Under the pieces are notes generated by a model. That model saw only the letters and a program-made list of their open reading frames with translations. It searched no databases and was not told the DNA's origin. From positions 1 through 64,000 of the forward strand of contig JAGDZJ010000012.1 of the NCBI GenBank assembly GCA_049115955.1: a stretch of 64,000 nucleotides of DNA, written 5' to 3'. The translations under genes were made by a program, and so were the position numbers. Positions 51,565 through 60,793 of the stretch are shown one piece after another (the stretch's first letter is position 1; each line of letters opens with the position of its first letter). The DNA is from Salinispirillum sp049115955 (GTDB lineage Bacteria; Pseudomonadota; Gammaproteobacteria; Pseudomonadales; Natronospirillaceae).

Positions 51565-51591
51565 CCTCATGTCGATGAGGCTCGGTGGTGC

Positions 51592-52932
51592 TTACAGAAA
51601 TATATACTTGGCGATAAACAACGCGCTCAGTACATAAAGCGCCAGTGAAACCTGCTTGTATTGACCTGTCAGTACCTTCAACAGGGTGTAGGTCAGGAAT
51701 CCCATGGCAATGCCTTCGGCGATGGAAAACGTCAGCGGCATCATCACCACCGTCACGATGGCCGGTATCGTATCGGTATGTTCTTTCCATTCTATATGGG
51801 CCATGCCGCTCATCATCAGCATTGCGACATAAATTAAGGCGCCTGCGGTGGCATAGGCTGGGATCATACCTGCTAACGGAGCGAAGAACAGCGCCAGCAG
51901 GAAGAGCACACCGACTGTGACAGCCGTCAGCCCGGTGCGTCCGCCTGCGGCTACACCAGCGGCACTTTCCACATAACTGGTCACAGGCGGGCAGCCTACT
52001 AAAGCACCGGCAACGCTGGACGTACTGTCGGCCTTCAGTGCTTTGGACAGATTCTCGATTTTTCCGTCCTCATGCACTAAGTTAGCTCGGTGCGCGACAC
52101 CCATCAGCGTACCGGCGGTGTCGAACATGTTCACAAAGAGAAACGCCAAAATCACGCTGACCATTGCCAGGCTGAACGCACCTTGAATATCCAACGCTAG
52201 AAAGGTCGGCGCTAAGCTTGGGGGCATCGACATCACGCCGCCATAACTGACCATGCCTAACGCTACCCCGGCCAGAGTGACGGCCAATATACTCAGCACA
52301 ATGGCACCGAAAACGCGGAAGTAAGACAGCACAGCGATCATTATGAAACAGATGGCCGCCAGTAACGCCGCCGGCTCACGAAATGAACCGAAGGTAAGCA
52401 ACGTAGCGGGGCTGGATACCACAATACCGGCTTCTTTTAGACCAATGAGCCCTAGAAATAACCCGACCCCGGCCCCCATGGCAAAGCGCAGACTGTTAGG
52501 GATGCTGTTGAGTATCCATTCTCGGATCCGCGTGAAACTCATGATCATAAAGAGGATGCCGGACAGAAAGACTGCACCCAAAGCGACTTCCCAGCTGTAG
52601 CCCATATCGCCGACTACGGTGTAGGTGAAAAAGGCGTTCAGGCCCATGCCGGGCGCTAAGCCTACGGGCCAGTTGGCATAGAAGCCCATCAGCATACAGG
52701 CCAGCGCTGCACCCAAACAGGTCGCGACAAAGGCGGCGCCATGATCCAGTCCGGCCGTCGCCATGATGCTGGGGTTGACGAAAATGATGTACGCCATGGT
52801 ACAAAAGGTAGTGAGGCCGGCAATCAGCTCTGTGCGAATGCTGGTGTTATGCTCGTTCAATTTAAACAGTCGATTGAGCAGGCCATGATTCAGTGCTTTT
52901 GCTGGTTCTTCATAGGGCTTGATGTTTTCCAC
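51592..52932 (-). CDS. AzgA-type purine permease (NCS2-like)
   Basis: 446-residue proton symporter of the AzgA-like group of the nucleobase-ascorbate family, expected to take up hypoxanthine, adenine or guanine. It begins with FKLNEHNTSIRTELIAGLTT-FCTMAYIIFVNPSI, then ANWPVGLAPGMGLNAFFTYT, VNMFDTAGTLMGVAHRANL and GCPPVTSYVESAAGVAAGGR-TGL, all AzgA signatures. Twelve or more membrane segments. GTG start with GAGGAG upstream. A perfect RutR box and two TTGTAT-type dyads lie upstream, so it is co-regulated with purine breakdown. Confidence 0.93.
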   Translation of the reverse strand: MENIKPYEEPAKALNHGLLNRLFKLNEHNTSIRTELIAGLTTFCTMAYIIFVNPSIMATAGLDHGAAFVATCLGAALACMLMGFYANWPVGLAPGMGLNAFFTYTVVGDMGYSWEVALGAVFLSGILFMIMSFTRIREWILNSIPNSLRFAMGAGVGLFLGLIGLKEAGIVVSSPATLLTFGSFREPAALLAAICFIMIAVLSYFRVFGAIVLSILAVTLAGVALGMVSYGGVMSMPPSLAPTFLALDIQGAFSLAMVSVILAFLFVNMFDTAGTLMGVAHRANLVHEDGKIENLSKALKADSTSSVAGALVGCPPVTSYVESAAGVAAGGRTGLTAVTVGVLFLLALFFAPLAGMIPAYATAGALIYVAMLMMSGMAHIEWKEHTDTIPAIVTVVMMPLTFSIAEGIAMGFLTYTLLKVLTGQYKQVSLALYVLSALFIAKYIFL

Positions 52933-53013
52933 GTCGGTGACTCCTCAGATGATGCCTTATTGTTTTTGTAGTGTGATGGCCTCATTTAGTAGGCCATCGG
53001 TCTATCGAGGTGG

Positions 53014-53029
53014 TTGACCATTTGGTCAA
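53014..53029. promoter_or_regulatory. Perfect RutR-type box upstream of the purine permease
   Basis: TTGACCA-TT-TGGTCAA is an exact match to the E. coli RutR consensus, about 80 bases before the permease start, the strongest of the copies in this window. Confidence 0.85.
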
Positions 53030-53051
53030 CTATACAGGGTTACGGTATAGG

Positions 53052-53085
53052 TTGTATGCAAACATGTAAAGTATATGTATACAAT
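53052..53085. promoter_or_regulatory. GntR/FCD-type half-perfect dyads upstream of the permease
   Basis: TTGTATGCAA (53052-53061) and ATGTATACAAT (53075-53085) resemble the ATTGTATACAAT palindrome found beside puuE and its divergent GntR gene, suggesting that the GntR protein also acts at the permease promoter. Confidence 0.5.
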
Positions 53086-53147
53086 ACTTCAGGTATATGC
53101 TGGTTGATAGAGCTAGTAAACAGGGGGTACGGGTGAGGGAGCCCTTC

Positions 53148-53663
53148 CTACGCGGTCAGGCTGTCTGAATAAAGTTGAATATCGAGCTGCTCGGGGAAGT
53201 AGTGTTCATCGCAGTTGGCAATGTCTCCGGCGCGATCCACCACGAGGAAATCATCTTGATGCGCCAAGGCCAATACCGGGTGGTGCCAAGTACCGGGATG
53301 GTAGTTAATGCCTTGATTGCCATGCGCAATAAAGGCGCGAAGGGCGCGGACGTCAGGCTCATCACCGGCAGGGGCTACGACGATCAAATAGGGCTGGCCA
53401 CGCATTGGAATGAAGGCCTGACTGCCGTGCGGGTGCCGCTCTAACATGCGAATGCGCAACGGAAACGAGTGCGCCCATGCTTGGAATATGCTGATGATGG
53501 CGCGCCCATCGGCAGGGCCGGTTTGCACCTCTGCGAGCTTATGATAGCGCCGGGTATTACCCTGATTGATCATAAAGACGTCGCGTTCAGCGGTTTCAAT
53601 CACGTCCCCAAAGGGCGCGAACGCGCCCTGAGTGAGGGGTTCGGGTTGCACATGAATTGTCAT
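53148..53663 (-). CDS. allA: Ureidoglycolate lyase
   Basis: Cleaves ureidoglycolate to glyoxylate and urea. 171 residues from 53663 (MTIHVQPEPLTQGAFAPFGD; GGAG upstream): VFMINQGNTRRYHKLAEV, MLERHPHGSQAFIPM and INYHPGTWHHPVLAL are the AllA cupin motifs with metal-binding His and Glu. A longer start at 53714 lies inside allantoicase and is unneeded. Begins five bases after the allantoicase stop. Last gene of puuE-uraD-alc-allA. Confidence 0.95.
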   Translation of the reverse strand: MTIHVQPEPLTQGAFAPFGDVIETAERDVFMINQGNTRRYHKLAEVQTGPADGRAIISIFQAWAHSFPLRIRMLERHPHGSQAFIPMRGQPYLIVVAPAGDEPDVRALRAFIAHGNQGINYHPGTWHHPVLALAHQDDFLVVDRAGDIANCDEHYFPEQLDIQLYSDSLTA

Positions 53664-53667
53664 GAGT

Positions 53668-54660
53668 TTAGCTCCGGTGTAAACGTCCAAATAGGCGCAG
53701 ACGACTGACCCCACCGTCGGGGAAGATGTTCAACCGCACATGCGTGATAGGGCCAATGTCCTGCACCTGTTCGGTAAAGGTGTGCTCGCGGTGCATGTCC
53801 AGCTTCTGGCTGGGCAGCAGTTCGCGCCAGTACAAGCTCTGGGTTTCAATCTGACTGTCGGTACCGCCTTTCACATAGGCCGCTTGAATGGAGCAACTGT
53901 CGGGGTAGTTGCCTTTGAAGTGCAGGGTGTCCACCAATACGCTGTCGATCAAGCCGGGATGCCCGAGCGCTACGATCACCCAGTCATTACCGGGAGTGCG
54001 GCGGCGGGCGGTTTCCCAGCCATCACCCATGTTGACACCACGTCCGGGGTTGAGAATGTTGCTCATGCGACCGAAGTGCTCGTCGGAACAAGCCAAAGCG
54101 CGCCCGCCGTTGAGGGCTGCGGCAAGGTCTACTTGCTCGTTGGGGTCTTGCTTTGACCAATCACAAAAAGGAATGCCGTACACGCGTAAACGGGCCACGC
54201 CGCCGTCGGGGAAGATGTTAAAGCGTAGGTGGGTCCACGGGCGGTCATCCTGCACCGCATGCAGGTGTTGACTGTTGCCCTGCAGTTCAACCGAAGGCAG
54301 AACTTCGTGCCATACGGTGTCGTCGTTCGGGTCAGCATTGGGGCTGAAACACGCTTCAATTGACGCCGAAGGTGGGTAGTTTCCGGTAAAAAAGCTGGTG
54401 TCGATGTCGACGCCTTTGATGGTGCCGGGTACGCCAAGTTCAATGATGGCGTAGTCGTAGCCTTCGAAGCGCTTACGACGAGACTCCCAACCGTCCATCC
54501 ATTTGCCGTTGTCGTCAAAGACGCCTTCTTTCCACACCGGTGGGGTGGGTTGTAGCAGGCGGTTGACCTCGGCAAACCAGTCATCTGTGACGTAGATGGC
54601 TTTGGTGCCGAGGCGAGCATCGGCTAGGTTAACGAAGTGGGTGAATGTATGGTTACTCAT
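53668..54660 (-). CDS. alc: Allantoicase
   Basis: Hydrolyses allantoate to ureidoglycolate and urea. 330 residues made of two repeated beta-sandwich halves: NLADARLGTKAIYVTDDWFA-EVNRLL, GWESRRKRFEGYDYAIIELG, TSFFTGNYPPSASIEACF in the first half, and GDGWETARRRTPGNDWVIVA-LG, DTLHFKGNYPDSCSIQAAYV in the second. Both halves end with THLRFNIFPDGGVARLRVYG-like strands. Full length. GAGG ribosome site. Middle gene of the ureide operon. Confidence 0.96.
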   Translation of the reverse strand: MSNHTFTHFVNLADARLGTKAIYVTDDWFAEVNRLLQPTPPVWKEGVFDDNGKWMDGWESRRKRFEGYDYAIIELGVPGTIKGVDIDTSFFTGNYPPSASIEACFSPNADPNDDTVWHEVLPSVELQGNSQHLHAVQDDRPWTHLRFNIFPDGGVARLRVYGIPFCDWSKQDPNEQVDLAAALNGGRALACSDEHFGRMSNILNPGRGVNMGDGWETARRRTPGNDWVIVALGHPGLIDSVLVDTLHFKGNYPDSCSIQAAYVKGGTDSQIETQSLYWRELLPSQKLDMHREHTFTEQVQDIGPITHVRLNIFPDGGVSRLRLFGRLHRS

Positions 54661-54707
54661 TTAACAAACCTCAAAAAGTACAAAATCAAAAAATACCCTG
54701 TGCAGGG

Positions 54708-55223
54708 TTACAACTGTTGCAGGCGGAACAGCGCAATCTTGTTGATTTCCTGCAACGCGGTGGCAAATTCGGTAGCCACGTCGTTGTGGATGCGCTGTTC
54801 AAAAGCCGCCAGTATTTGGTGTCGGTTACTGCCCTTTACGGCCATGATAAAGGGGAACTGGAAACGTTCTTTGTATGCCGCGTTCAAGGCAGTGAAGCGC
54901 TCGAACTCTTCCTTTGTGCACGCGTTGATACCTGCGCCTGCCTGCTCGCTGGTGCTTGAGGCCGTCAACTCGCCCTGTACCGCTGCTTTACCAGCCAAGT
55001 CCGGGTGGGCATTGATTAACGCTAGCTGTTGTTCGCGTGGGGCGGCCAACAATACGTCGGCCATAGACGCGTGTAGGAATTCGATGTCGTTGCAACGTTC
55101 GTCGATGCCTTGATCGTACGTTTGTTCGGCGACCCAAGGCGAGTGCTCGTAGATGTCGGCAAAGGTAGCGACGAACTCAGCCCGCTGTAGTTTTGTTGGC
55201 GTCAGCGTTTTGAATGCGTTCAT
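54708..55223 (-). CDS. uraD: OHCU decarboxylase
   Basis: Decarboxylates 2-oxo-4-hydroxy-4-carboxy-5-ureidoimidazoline to S-allantoin. 171 residues: ATFADIYEHSPWVAEQTYDQ, QQLALINAHPDLAGKAAVQG (catalytic His in the NAHPDLAG motif), LTASSTSEQAGAGIN and FPFIMAVKGSNRHQILAAF. Its ATG overlaps the stop of puuE (ATGA), so the two are translationally coupled. The alpha-helical fold has no cofactor. Confidence 0.96.
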   Translation of the reverse strand: MNAFKTLTPTKLQRAEFVATFADIYEHSPWVAEQTYDQGIDERCNDIEFLHASMADVLLAAPREQQLALINAHPDLAGKAAVQGELTASSTSEQAGAGINACTKEEFERFTALNAAYKERFQFPFIMAVKGSNRHQILAAFEQRIHNDVATEFATALQEINKIALFRLQQL

Positions 55224-56143
55224 GCTGTGGTGTCCTGAAATGGGTGGGTGTGGTGCCAGTGGCGGGCGATATCGACCCGACGGGCGTACCAGACTTGGTC
55301 ATGTTGCTGGGTGTATTCGATGAAACGGCGCAGCGCCGCGATACGTGCCGGGCGACCCAGCAGGCGACAATGCATGCCGATGGAGAGCATCTTAGGAGCC
55401 GTTTCGCCTTCGGCGTAGAGTGTGTCGAAGGCATCTTTTAGGTACTGGTAAAATTGCTCGCCGCTATTAAACCCCTGTACCTGGGTAAAGCGCATATCGT
55501 TGGTGTCCAAGGTGTAAGGAATCACCAAATGGGGTTTCTTAGGGCCGGGCACCCAATACGGCAAGTCATCGTCGTAGCTGTCGCTGTCGTACAGAAAGCC
55601 GCCTTCTTCCATCACCAGTTGGCGTGTGTTGGGGCTGTTGCGCCCGGTATACCAGCCCACTGGGCGTTCGCCGGTCAATTCCGTGAGAACCTGAATGGCG
55701 CGCTGTAAATCGGCCCGTTCTTCGTCCGGTGTCATATCCTGATAATCAATCCAGCGGTAGCCGTGACTGCAGATTTCGTGCCCTGCCGCGTGCATGGCGC
55801 GAATCACATCGGGGTGGCGCTCGGCAGCCATGGCCACGGCAAAAATCGTCAACGGAATGCCGTGCTGTTCGAACAAGCGCAATAAACGCCAAACGCCCGC
55901 CCGGCTACCGTACTCGTACAAGGACTCCATGCTCATGTTGCGTTTGCCGCGCAGCGGTTGCGCGGACACCATTTCGGATAGGAACGCCTCCGATTCAGCA
56001 TCGCCGTGCAAAATAGAGCGTTCGCCACCCTCTTCGTAATTCAGCACAAAGGAGAGCGCAATGCGAGCCTGTTTCGGCCACTGTGGATGGGGTGGGGTAG
56101 CACCGTAACCGATCAGGTCGCGTGGATAGGTAGAGTTGGACAT
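55220..56143 (-). CDS. puuE: Allantoinase, polysaccharide-deacetylase type
   Basis: Opens allantoin to allantoate without the classical amidohydrolase fold. 307 residues from 56143 (MSNSTYPRDLIGYGATPPHP). Motifs: NYEEGGERSILHGDAESEAF, EYGSRAGVWRLLRLFEQHGI, GHEICSHGYRWIDYQDMTPD-EE (metal His pair), RPVGWYTGRNSPNTRQLV and LSIGMHCRLLGRPAR, typical of PuuE. Operators ATTGTATACAAT lie just upstream of its start. First gene of puuE-uraD-alc-allA, divergent from a GntR regulator. Confidence 0.95.
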   Translation of the reverse strand: MSNSTYPRDLIGYGATPPHPQWPKQARIALSFVLNYEEGGERSILHGDAESEAFLSEMVSAQPLRGKRNMSMESLYEYGSRAGVWRLLRLFEQHGIPLTIFAVAMAAERHPDVIRAMHAAGHEICSHGYRWIDYQDMTPDEERADLQRAIQVLTELTGERPVGWYTGRNSPNTRQLVMEEGGFLYDSDSYDDDLPYWVPGPKKPHLVIPYTLDTNDMRFTQVQGFNSGEQFYQYLKDAFDTLYAEGETAPKMLSIGMHCRLLGRPARIAALRRFIEYTQQHDQVWYARRVDIARHWHHTHPFQDTTA

Positions 56144-56159
56144 AATGGTGTTCCGTAAA

Positions 56160-56266
56160 ATTGTATACAATCAATAGTTAAAAATGTATTCATATAAGTG
56201 AGAGTTGTCAATCATTAATCGCGACCCATTTTTTGCTCGGCCAACGGCAAGGAAATTGTTTACAAT
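56160..56266. promoter_or_regulatory. Two ATTGTNTACAAT operators between puuE and gntR
   Basis: ATTGTATACAAT (56160-56171, perfect) and ATTGTTTACAAT (56255-56266) are centred about 95 bases apart in the divergent promoter region, the first about 16 bases before the puuE start and the second 34 bases before the GntR gene. Form and position fit FCD-class GntR operators. Confidence 0.75.
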
Positions 56267-56300
56267 CACGGTTTAAACTTGCGCTCAATGACAGGACGTT

Positions 56301-57023
56301 ATGAAACAGTCGTCGAACACCGGTGCCGCAAAGAGCGCCAATACTCAAGACTACGCCATCTATGCCCATGTATTTGATGCGGTGTTGGAGCAGCGCATCG
56401 CACCGGGCACGCGCCTTAGTGAAGAGTCGTTAGGCGAAATCTTCGGGGTCAGCCGCACGACGGTGCGACGCGCCCTCGCACGACTCGATCACGAACAGGT
56501 TATTCTGTTACGTCCTAACCGTGGTGCTGTGGTCGCCACGCCAACCCCGGAGGATGTGGCGCAAATCTTTCATGCGCGGCGACTGGTGGAACGCGCCATC
56601 ACTGAGCTGGCGGTGCAACACGCCACGGCCGCCGACGTGATGCGCCTGCGCCAAACCATCGCCGATGAGCAGGCGTGCCTGGCGCGCGGCGAACGTGGGG
56701 CGGCGATTCGGCTGTCGGGCGAATTCCATCTGGTCCTAGCCGAGGTTGCACAGAATCAGCCGTTGCTGGGCTTTCAGCGCAGCTTGGTTTCGCAATGTTC
56801 GTTAGCCGTGGCGTTGTATGACCGTGGCCAGTCCTCGCATTGCTCGTTTGACGAGCACGGCGCTTTAGTGAACGCTATTGAGGCGCGTGATACCGAACAA
56901 GCGGTCACTTTGATGATGCATCATTTAGACCACATTCAAGACAAATTGGACTTCGCGCCGGTTGGTCAGGCAGAGGACTTGAAAGCCGTATTCGCCAATG
57001 TAAAAGCCAACCGTCCGTCTTAG
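56301..57023 (+). CDS. GntR-family (FCD) regulator of the ureide genes
   Basis: 240 residues. The winged helix is LEQRIAPGTRLSEESLGEIF-GVSRTTVRRALARLDHEQVI; the FCD domain has HARRLVERAITELAVQHA, SGEFHLVLAEVAQNQ and LVNAIEARDTEQAVTLMMHH-LDHI with metal ligands D, H, H. AGGACGTT lies before the ATG. It is divergent from puuE with two matching palindromes between them, so it most likely controls the allantoin branch; the ligand could be allantoin, allantoate or glyoxylate. It converges on guaD. Confidence 0.88.
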   Translation: MKQSSNTGAAKSANTQDYAIYAHVFDAVLEQRIAPGTRLSEESLGEIFGVSRTTVRRALARLDHEQVILLRPNRGAVVATPTPEDVAQIFHARRLVERAITELAVQHATAADVMRLRQTIADEQACLARGERGAAIRLSGEFHLVLAEVAQNQPLLGFQRSLVSQCSLAVALYDRGQSSHCSFDEHGALVNAIEARDTEQAVTLMMHHLDHIQDKLDFAPVGQAEDLKAVFANVKANRPS

Positions 57024-57045
57024 GAGGGCTGGCTTCTTTCTACAC

Positions 57046-58359
57046 CTACGCTGCGTCGCGATCGTGCACTATTTGGCCCGCTGCGACGGTATAGCGCACC
57101 GCGCGGTCGTCACCCAAGGTCATCAATACAAACAATTGTTCATCCAGCGTTTTAGCATACTGCATGCGGTGCGCCAGCAGCGGCGTTGCGTGGCAATCCA
57201 ACACCACAAAGTCCGCTTCTTTACCGACCGCCAATGAGCCGATTTGGTCGTCCAGTCGGAGCGCGCGCGCGCCACCCAAGGTCGCCAAATACAGCGACTT
57301 GAAGGGATGCAGCTTGGCCCCTTGCATTTGCATGACTTTGTACGCTTCGTTCAGTGTTTCCAGTATCGAAAAACTGGTACCCGCGCCGACGTCGGTGCCC
57401 AGTCCCACGTTAACACCATGCTGTTCTGCTTTGGGCAGGTTGAATAAACCGCTGCCGAGAAAGAGGTTGGACGTTGGGCAGAAAGCAATGGCCGAGCCGG
57501 TTTCGGCCAAGCGTTCGTACTCGTGATCGCACAGATGGATGCCGTGTGCGAACACCGAACGCTCACTGAGCAGCTTATGTTGGTCGTATACATCCAAATA
57601 GTGTTTGCAGTCCGGAAACAGCTCACGCACCCATTCAATCTCTTTCGGGTTTTCCGACAAATGCGTGTGCATGTAGAGGTCGGGGTATTCGCGCAGCAAG
57701 CGTGCGGCGGCGTTTAATTGCTCCGGTGTGCTGGTGGGTGCGAAGCGTGGTGTCACGGCGTAGTGCAGGCGACCTTTACCGTGCCAGCGTTCGATCAGCT
57801 CTTTGCTGTCGGCATAGCCGCTGTCGGCGGTGTCTAAGAGGTAGTCGGGCGCATTGCGGTCCATCAACACCTTGCCACAAATCATGCGCAGGTTGCGCTC
57901 TTCGGCGGCACTGAAAAAGGCGTCCACAGAGGCTTTGTGCACGGTGCCAAACACCAGTGCCGTAGTGGTGCCATTGCGTAACAGCTCGCGCAGAAATACG
58001 TCTGCGGTATGGTCGGCGTGGTGCACTTCGGCGAAACGCTTTTCGGCTGGAAAGGTGTAGTTGTTCAGCCAGTCCAGCAGTTGCTCTCCATAGGCGGCAA
58101 TCATGTCCGTCTGCGGGTAGTGAATGTGCGTATCGATAAAGCCCGGCACAATGAGCGCGTTCGGGCATTCAATCAGCTCAGCGTCCTCGGGCAAATTGGG
58201 CATCAGGTCGCGGGCATAGCCAAGCCCGACAATGCGGTCGTTCTCGGTGACCAATAGGCCGTCAGCCAGATATTCGTAGGAGGCATCCAAGCCGACTTCG
58301 GCTGGGTCGGCCAGGCTGTGCACGAGCGGGCCGCGCCACGCTTTAATGGTTGTGGTCAT
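57046..58359 (-). CDS. guaD: Guanine deaminase
   Basis: Converts guanine to xanthine. 437-residue amidohydrolase: VPGFIDTHIHYPQTDMIAAY (zinc HxH), the FPAEKRFAEVHHADHTADVF region, HTHLSENPKEIEWV, SVFAHGIHLCDHEYERLA, GSAIAFCPTSNLFLGSGLF and GTDVGAGTSFSILETLNEAY (catalytic Asp). The PSRHTHLSE/LFLGSG pattern separates guanine deaminases from other family members. About 28 bases beyond the xdhB stop and in the same direction, so part of xdhA-xdhB-guaD. Confidence 0.95.
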   Translation of the reverse strand: MTTTIKAWRGPLVHSLADPAEVGLDASYEYLADGLLVTENDRIVGLGYARDLMPNLPEDAELIECPNALIVPGFIDTHIHYPQTDMIAAYGEQLLDWLNNYTFPAEKRFAEVHHADHTADVFLRELLRNGTTTALVFGTVHKASVDAFFSAAEERNLRMICGKVLMDRNAPDYLLDTADSGYADSKELIERWHGKGRLHYAVTPRFAPTSTPEQLNAAARLLREYPDLYMHTHLSENPKEIEWVRELFPDCKHYLDVYDQHKLLSERSVFAHGIHLCDHEYERLAETGSAIAFCPTSNLFLGSGLFNLPKAEQHGVNVGLGTDVGAGTSFSILETLNEAYKVMQMQGAKLHPFKSLYLATLGGARALRLDDQIGSLAVGKEADFVVLDCHATPLLAHRMQYAKTLDEQLFVLMTLGDDRAVRYTVAAGQIVHDRDAA

Positions 58360-58387
58360 GAAGTTACTCAGTGTCTATTCGTAGTGG

Positions 58388-60793
58388 TTAAAGGGGCGTG
58401 ACAGTTTCATCCTGCTGGCGAGCTGACTCCGCCAGCGATGCCGCTTGGCGTATCTGCTGCACACCTTTCAGTACCCGCTCCGGGGTGGCTGGGGCGTCGA
58501 TCTGCGGCTGCACGCGGTAGTCGGCGATACTCGCTACGGCGTCTTTGATGGCACACCATGCGGCGATACCCAGCATGAAGGGTGGCTCTCCCACTGCTTT
58601 AGAGTGGAATACGGTGTCTTCCGGGTTCTTGCGACTTTCTACCAGATTAACCCTGAAATCTAACGGCATGTCGGCAATGGCCGGAATCTTGTAACTCGCC
58701 GGGCCGTTGGTCATCAGTTTACCCTGTTCGTTCCACACCAGCTCTTCGGTGGTTAACCAGCCCATACCTTGTACAAAGGCGCCTTCGACTTGACCGATAT
58801 CGACCGCAGGGTTCAAGGATGCCCCAACATCGTGCAGGATGTCGGTGCGCAGGAACTTGTATTCACCGGTCAGCGTGTCGACGATCACTTCACAACAGGC
58901 GGCGCCGTAAGCGAAATAATAAAATGGCCTACCGGCGGCTTTTTCGCGGTCATAAAAGATTTTCGGGGTGCGATAGTACCCGGCGCAGGACAGCGACACT
59001 TGTCCGAAGTAGGCCAGTTCGATCAGCTCTTCGAAGGCCAAATAACGGTCTCGTACACGCACTTGGCCATTGTGGAACTCGATATCTTCTGGTGTGACCT
59101 GGAAGTGTCGCGCGGCGAAGTCGATCAAGCGGTCTTTGATGGTCTGCGCGGCATTCTGCGCCGCCTTGCCGTTTAAGTCCGCGCCAGACGACGCCGCAGT
59201 CGGTGAAGTGTTAGGTACCTTATCGGTGTTGGTGGCAGTAACCTGAATACGGTCGGTTTCTACTTGGAATACCTCGGCAACCACTTGCTGCACCTTGGTA
59301 TTCAGGCCCTGCCCCATTTCAGTACCACCGTGGTTTAGATGAATACTGCCGTCGGTATAGACGTGGATAAGCGCGCCAGCCTGATTCAAGAAGGTCGCGG
59401 TGAAGGAAATACCAAATTTAACCGGCGTCAGCGCCAAGCCCTTCTTCAACACCGGGCTATTACGGTTGAATTCAATAATATCCTGCCGCCGCTGCGCGTA
59501 GTTGGCGCTGCTTTCGAGCTCGGCGGTGATCTCATCTAAAATATTGTGTTCTACCATTTGATGGTAGTGCGTCACGTTGCGTTCGGTGTGGCCGTAGTAG
59601 TTGGCTTTGCGCACCTCTAATGGGTCTTTGCCCAGCGTGCGCGCAATGTGGTCCATGATTTCTTCAATCGCCATCATGCCCTGCGGGCCACCGAAGCCAC
59701 GATAGGCGGTATTCGAGGCCGTATGAGTCTTGCATCGATGCCCCACTACCGTGGCATCGCCCAAGTAATAGGCGTTATCGGAATGGAACATGGCACGGTC
59801 CACAATGGAACCTGACAAATCCGGCGAATAGCCGCAGTTCCCGGCCAGTTCGATGTTCACACCCTGCAGGCGTCCGTGGTCGTCAAAACCGACGTCGTAG
59901 CGGGCGAAGAACGGATGGCGCTTGCCGGTCATGGCCATGTCGTCCACACGCGGTAGCCGCATCTTGGTCGGCTGACCTGTGAGGTGCGCCACCACGGCGC
60001 ACAGGCAAGCAGGCCCGGCGGCTTGTGTTTCCTTGCCGCCGAAACCACCGCCCATACGGCGCATGTCGATGGTCACCTTGTGCATGGCAACGCCCAACAC
60101 GCTGGCGACCAGCTTTTGTACTTCGGTCGGGTTCTGCGTGGAGCAGTACACCAGCATACCGCCGTCTTCGGTCGGCATTACCGAAGAAATCTGTGTTTCT
60201 AGATAGAAATGCTCCTGTCCGCCAATGTGCAACTTGCCTTGCAGCCGATGTGGCGCTTGCGCCAAGGCGCTCGCCGAGTCGCCACGTTGGTGCTGATGGC
60301 TGTCGAGCACAAAGTGCTTTTTGGCTAAGGCTTCTTCGACATCCAATATGGCGTCGAGATCTTCGTATTCGATGATCGCCGCCATAGCAGCACGACGCGC
60401 TGTCTCTAAGCTGTCAGCCGCCACCGCGAGTACCGGTTGGCCAAAATACTCGACCTTGCCGTCGGCCAGCAATGGGTCGCCAGCAACCACCGGGCCGATG
60501 TCCAGATTGCCGGGCACATCCTTGCTGGTGATGGCGATACGAACACCGGGAATCTCGTAACACGGGCGCGTGTCGATACGGACGATGCGCGCATGCGCGC
60601 GCTCACTCAGTCGAGCGTAGAGGTGCAGTTGGTTAGGAAACTCCAGCCGGTCATCGATGTAAATCGCTTCACCCGTGACGTGCTTGTCGCCACTTTCGTG
60701 TTTGATGGACCGGCCAACGCCAGTGTTAAGGTCTTTTTTAAACAGCTCAGCCAGTTCGGCTTGGCTTTTGGTTTGGACGAAATGACTAGACAT
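58388..60793 (-). CDS. xdhB: Xanthine dehydrogenase, molybdopterin subunit
   Basis: 801-residue large subunit, which oxidises hypoxanthine and xanthine to urate at a Mo centre. TGEAIYIDDRLEFPNQLHLY, QEHFYLETQISSVMPTED (Q-x-x-YLE), MGGGFGGKETQAAG, NTAYRGFGGPQGM, LNHGGTEMGQGLNTKVQQV, and the C-terminal active-site Glu in SKAVGEPPFMLGIAAW are all intact. AYRGFGGPQ holds the substrate arginine. Overlaps xdhA by eight bases and precedes guaD. Confidence 0.96.
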   Translation of the reverse strand: MSSHFVQTKSQAELAELFKKDLNTGVGRSIKHESGDKHVTGEAIYIDDRLEFPNQLHLYARLSERAHARIVRIDTRPCYEIPGVRIAITSKDVPGNLDIGPVVAGDPLLADGKVEYFGQPVLAVAADSLETARRAAMAAIIEYEDLDAILDVEEALAKKHFVLDSHQHQRGDSASALAQAPHRLQGKLHIGGQEHFYLETQISSVMPTEDGGMLVYCSTQNPTEVQKLVASVLGVAMHKVTIDMRRMGGGFGGKETQAAGPACLCAVVAHLTGQPTKMRLPRVDDMAMTGKRHPFFARYDVGFDDHGRLQGVNIELAGNCGYSPDLSGSIVDRAMFHSDNAYYLGDATVVGHRCKTHTASNTAYRGFGGPQGMMAIEEIMDHIARTLGKDPLEVRKANYYGHTERNVTHYHQMVEHNILDEITAELESSANYAQRRQDIIEFNRNSPVLKKGLALTPVKFGISFTATFLNQAGALIHVYTDGSIHLNHGGTEMGQGLNTKVQQVVAEVFQVETDRIQVTATNTDKVPNTSPTAASSGADLNGKAAQNAAQTIKDRLIDFAARHFQVTPEDIEFHNGQVRVRDRYLAFEELIELAYFGQVSLSCAGYYRTPKIFYDREKAAGRPFYYFAYGAACCEVIVDTLTGEYKFLRTDILHDVGASLNPAVDIGQVEGAFVQGMGWLTTEELVWNEQGKLMTNGPASYKIPAIADMPLDFRVNLVESRKNPEDTVFHSKAVGEPPFMLGIAAWCAIKDAVASIADYRVQPQIDAPATPERVLKGVQQIRQAASLAESARQQDETVTPL

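Noticed and set aside
53664..53714. Longer start for ureidoglycolate lyase overlapping allantoicase
   Set aside because: The extra 17 residues have no family match and the ATG at 53663 carries a proper ribosome site and the family N-terminus.
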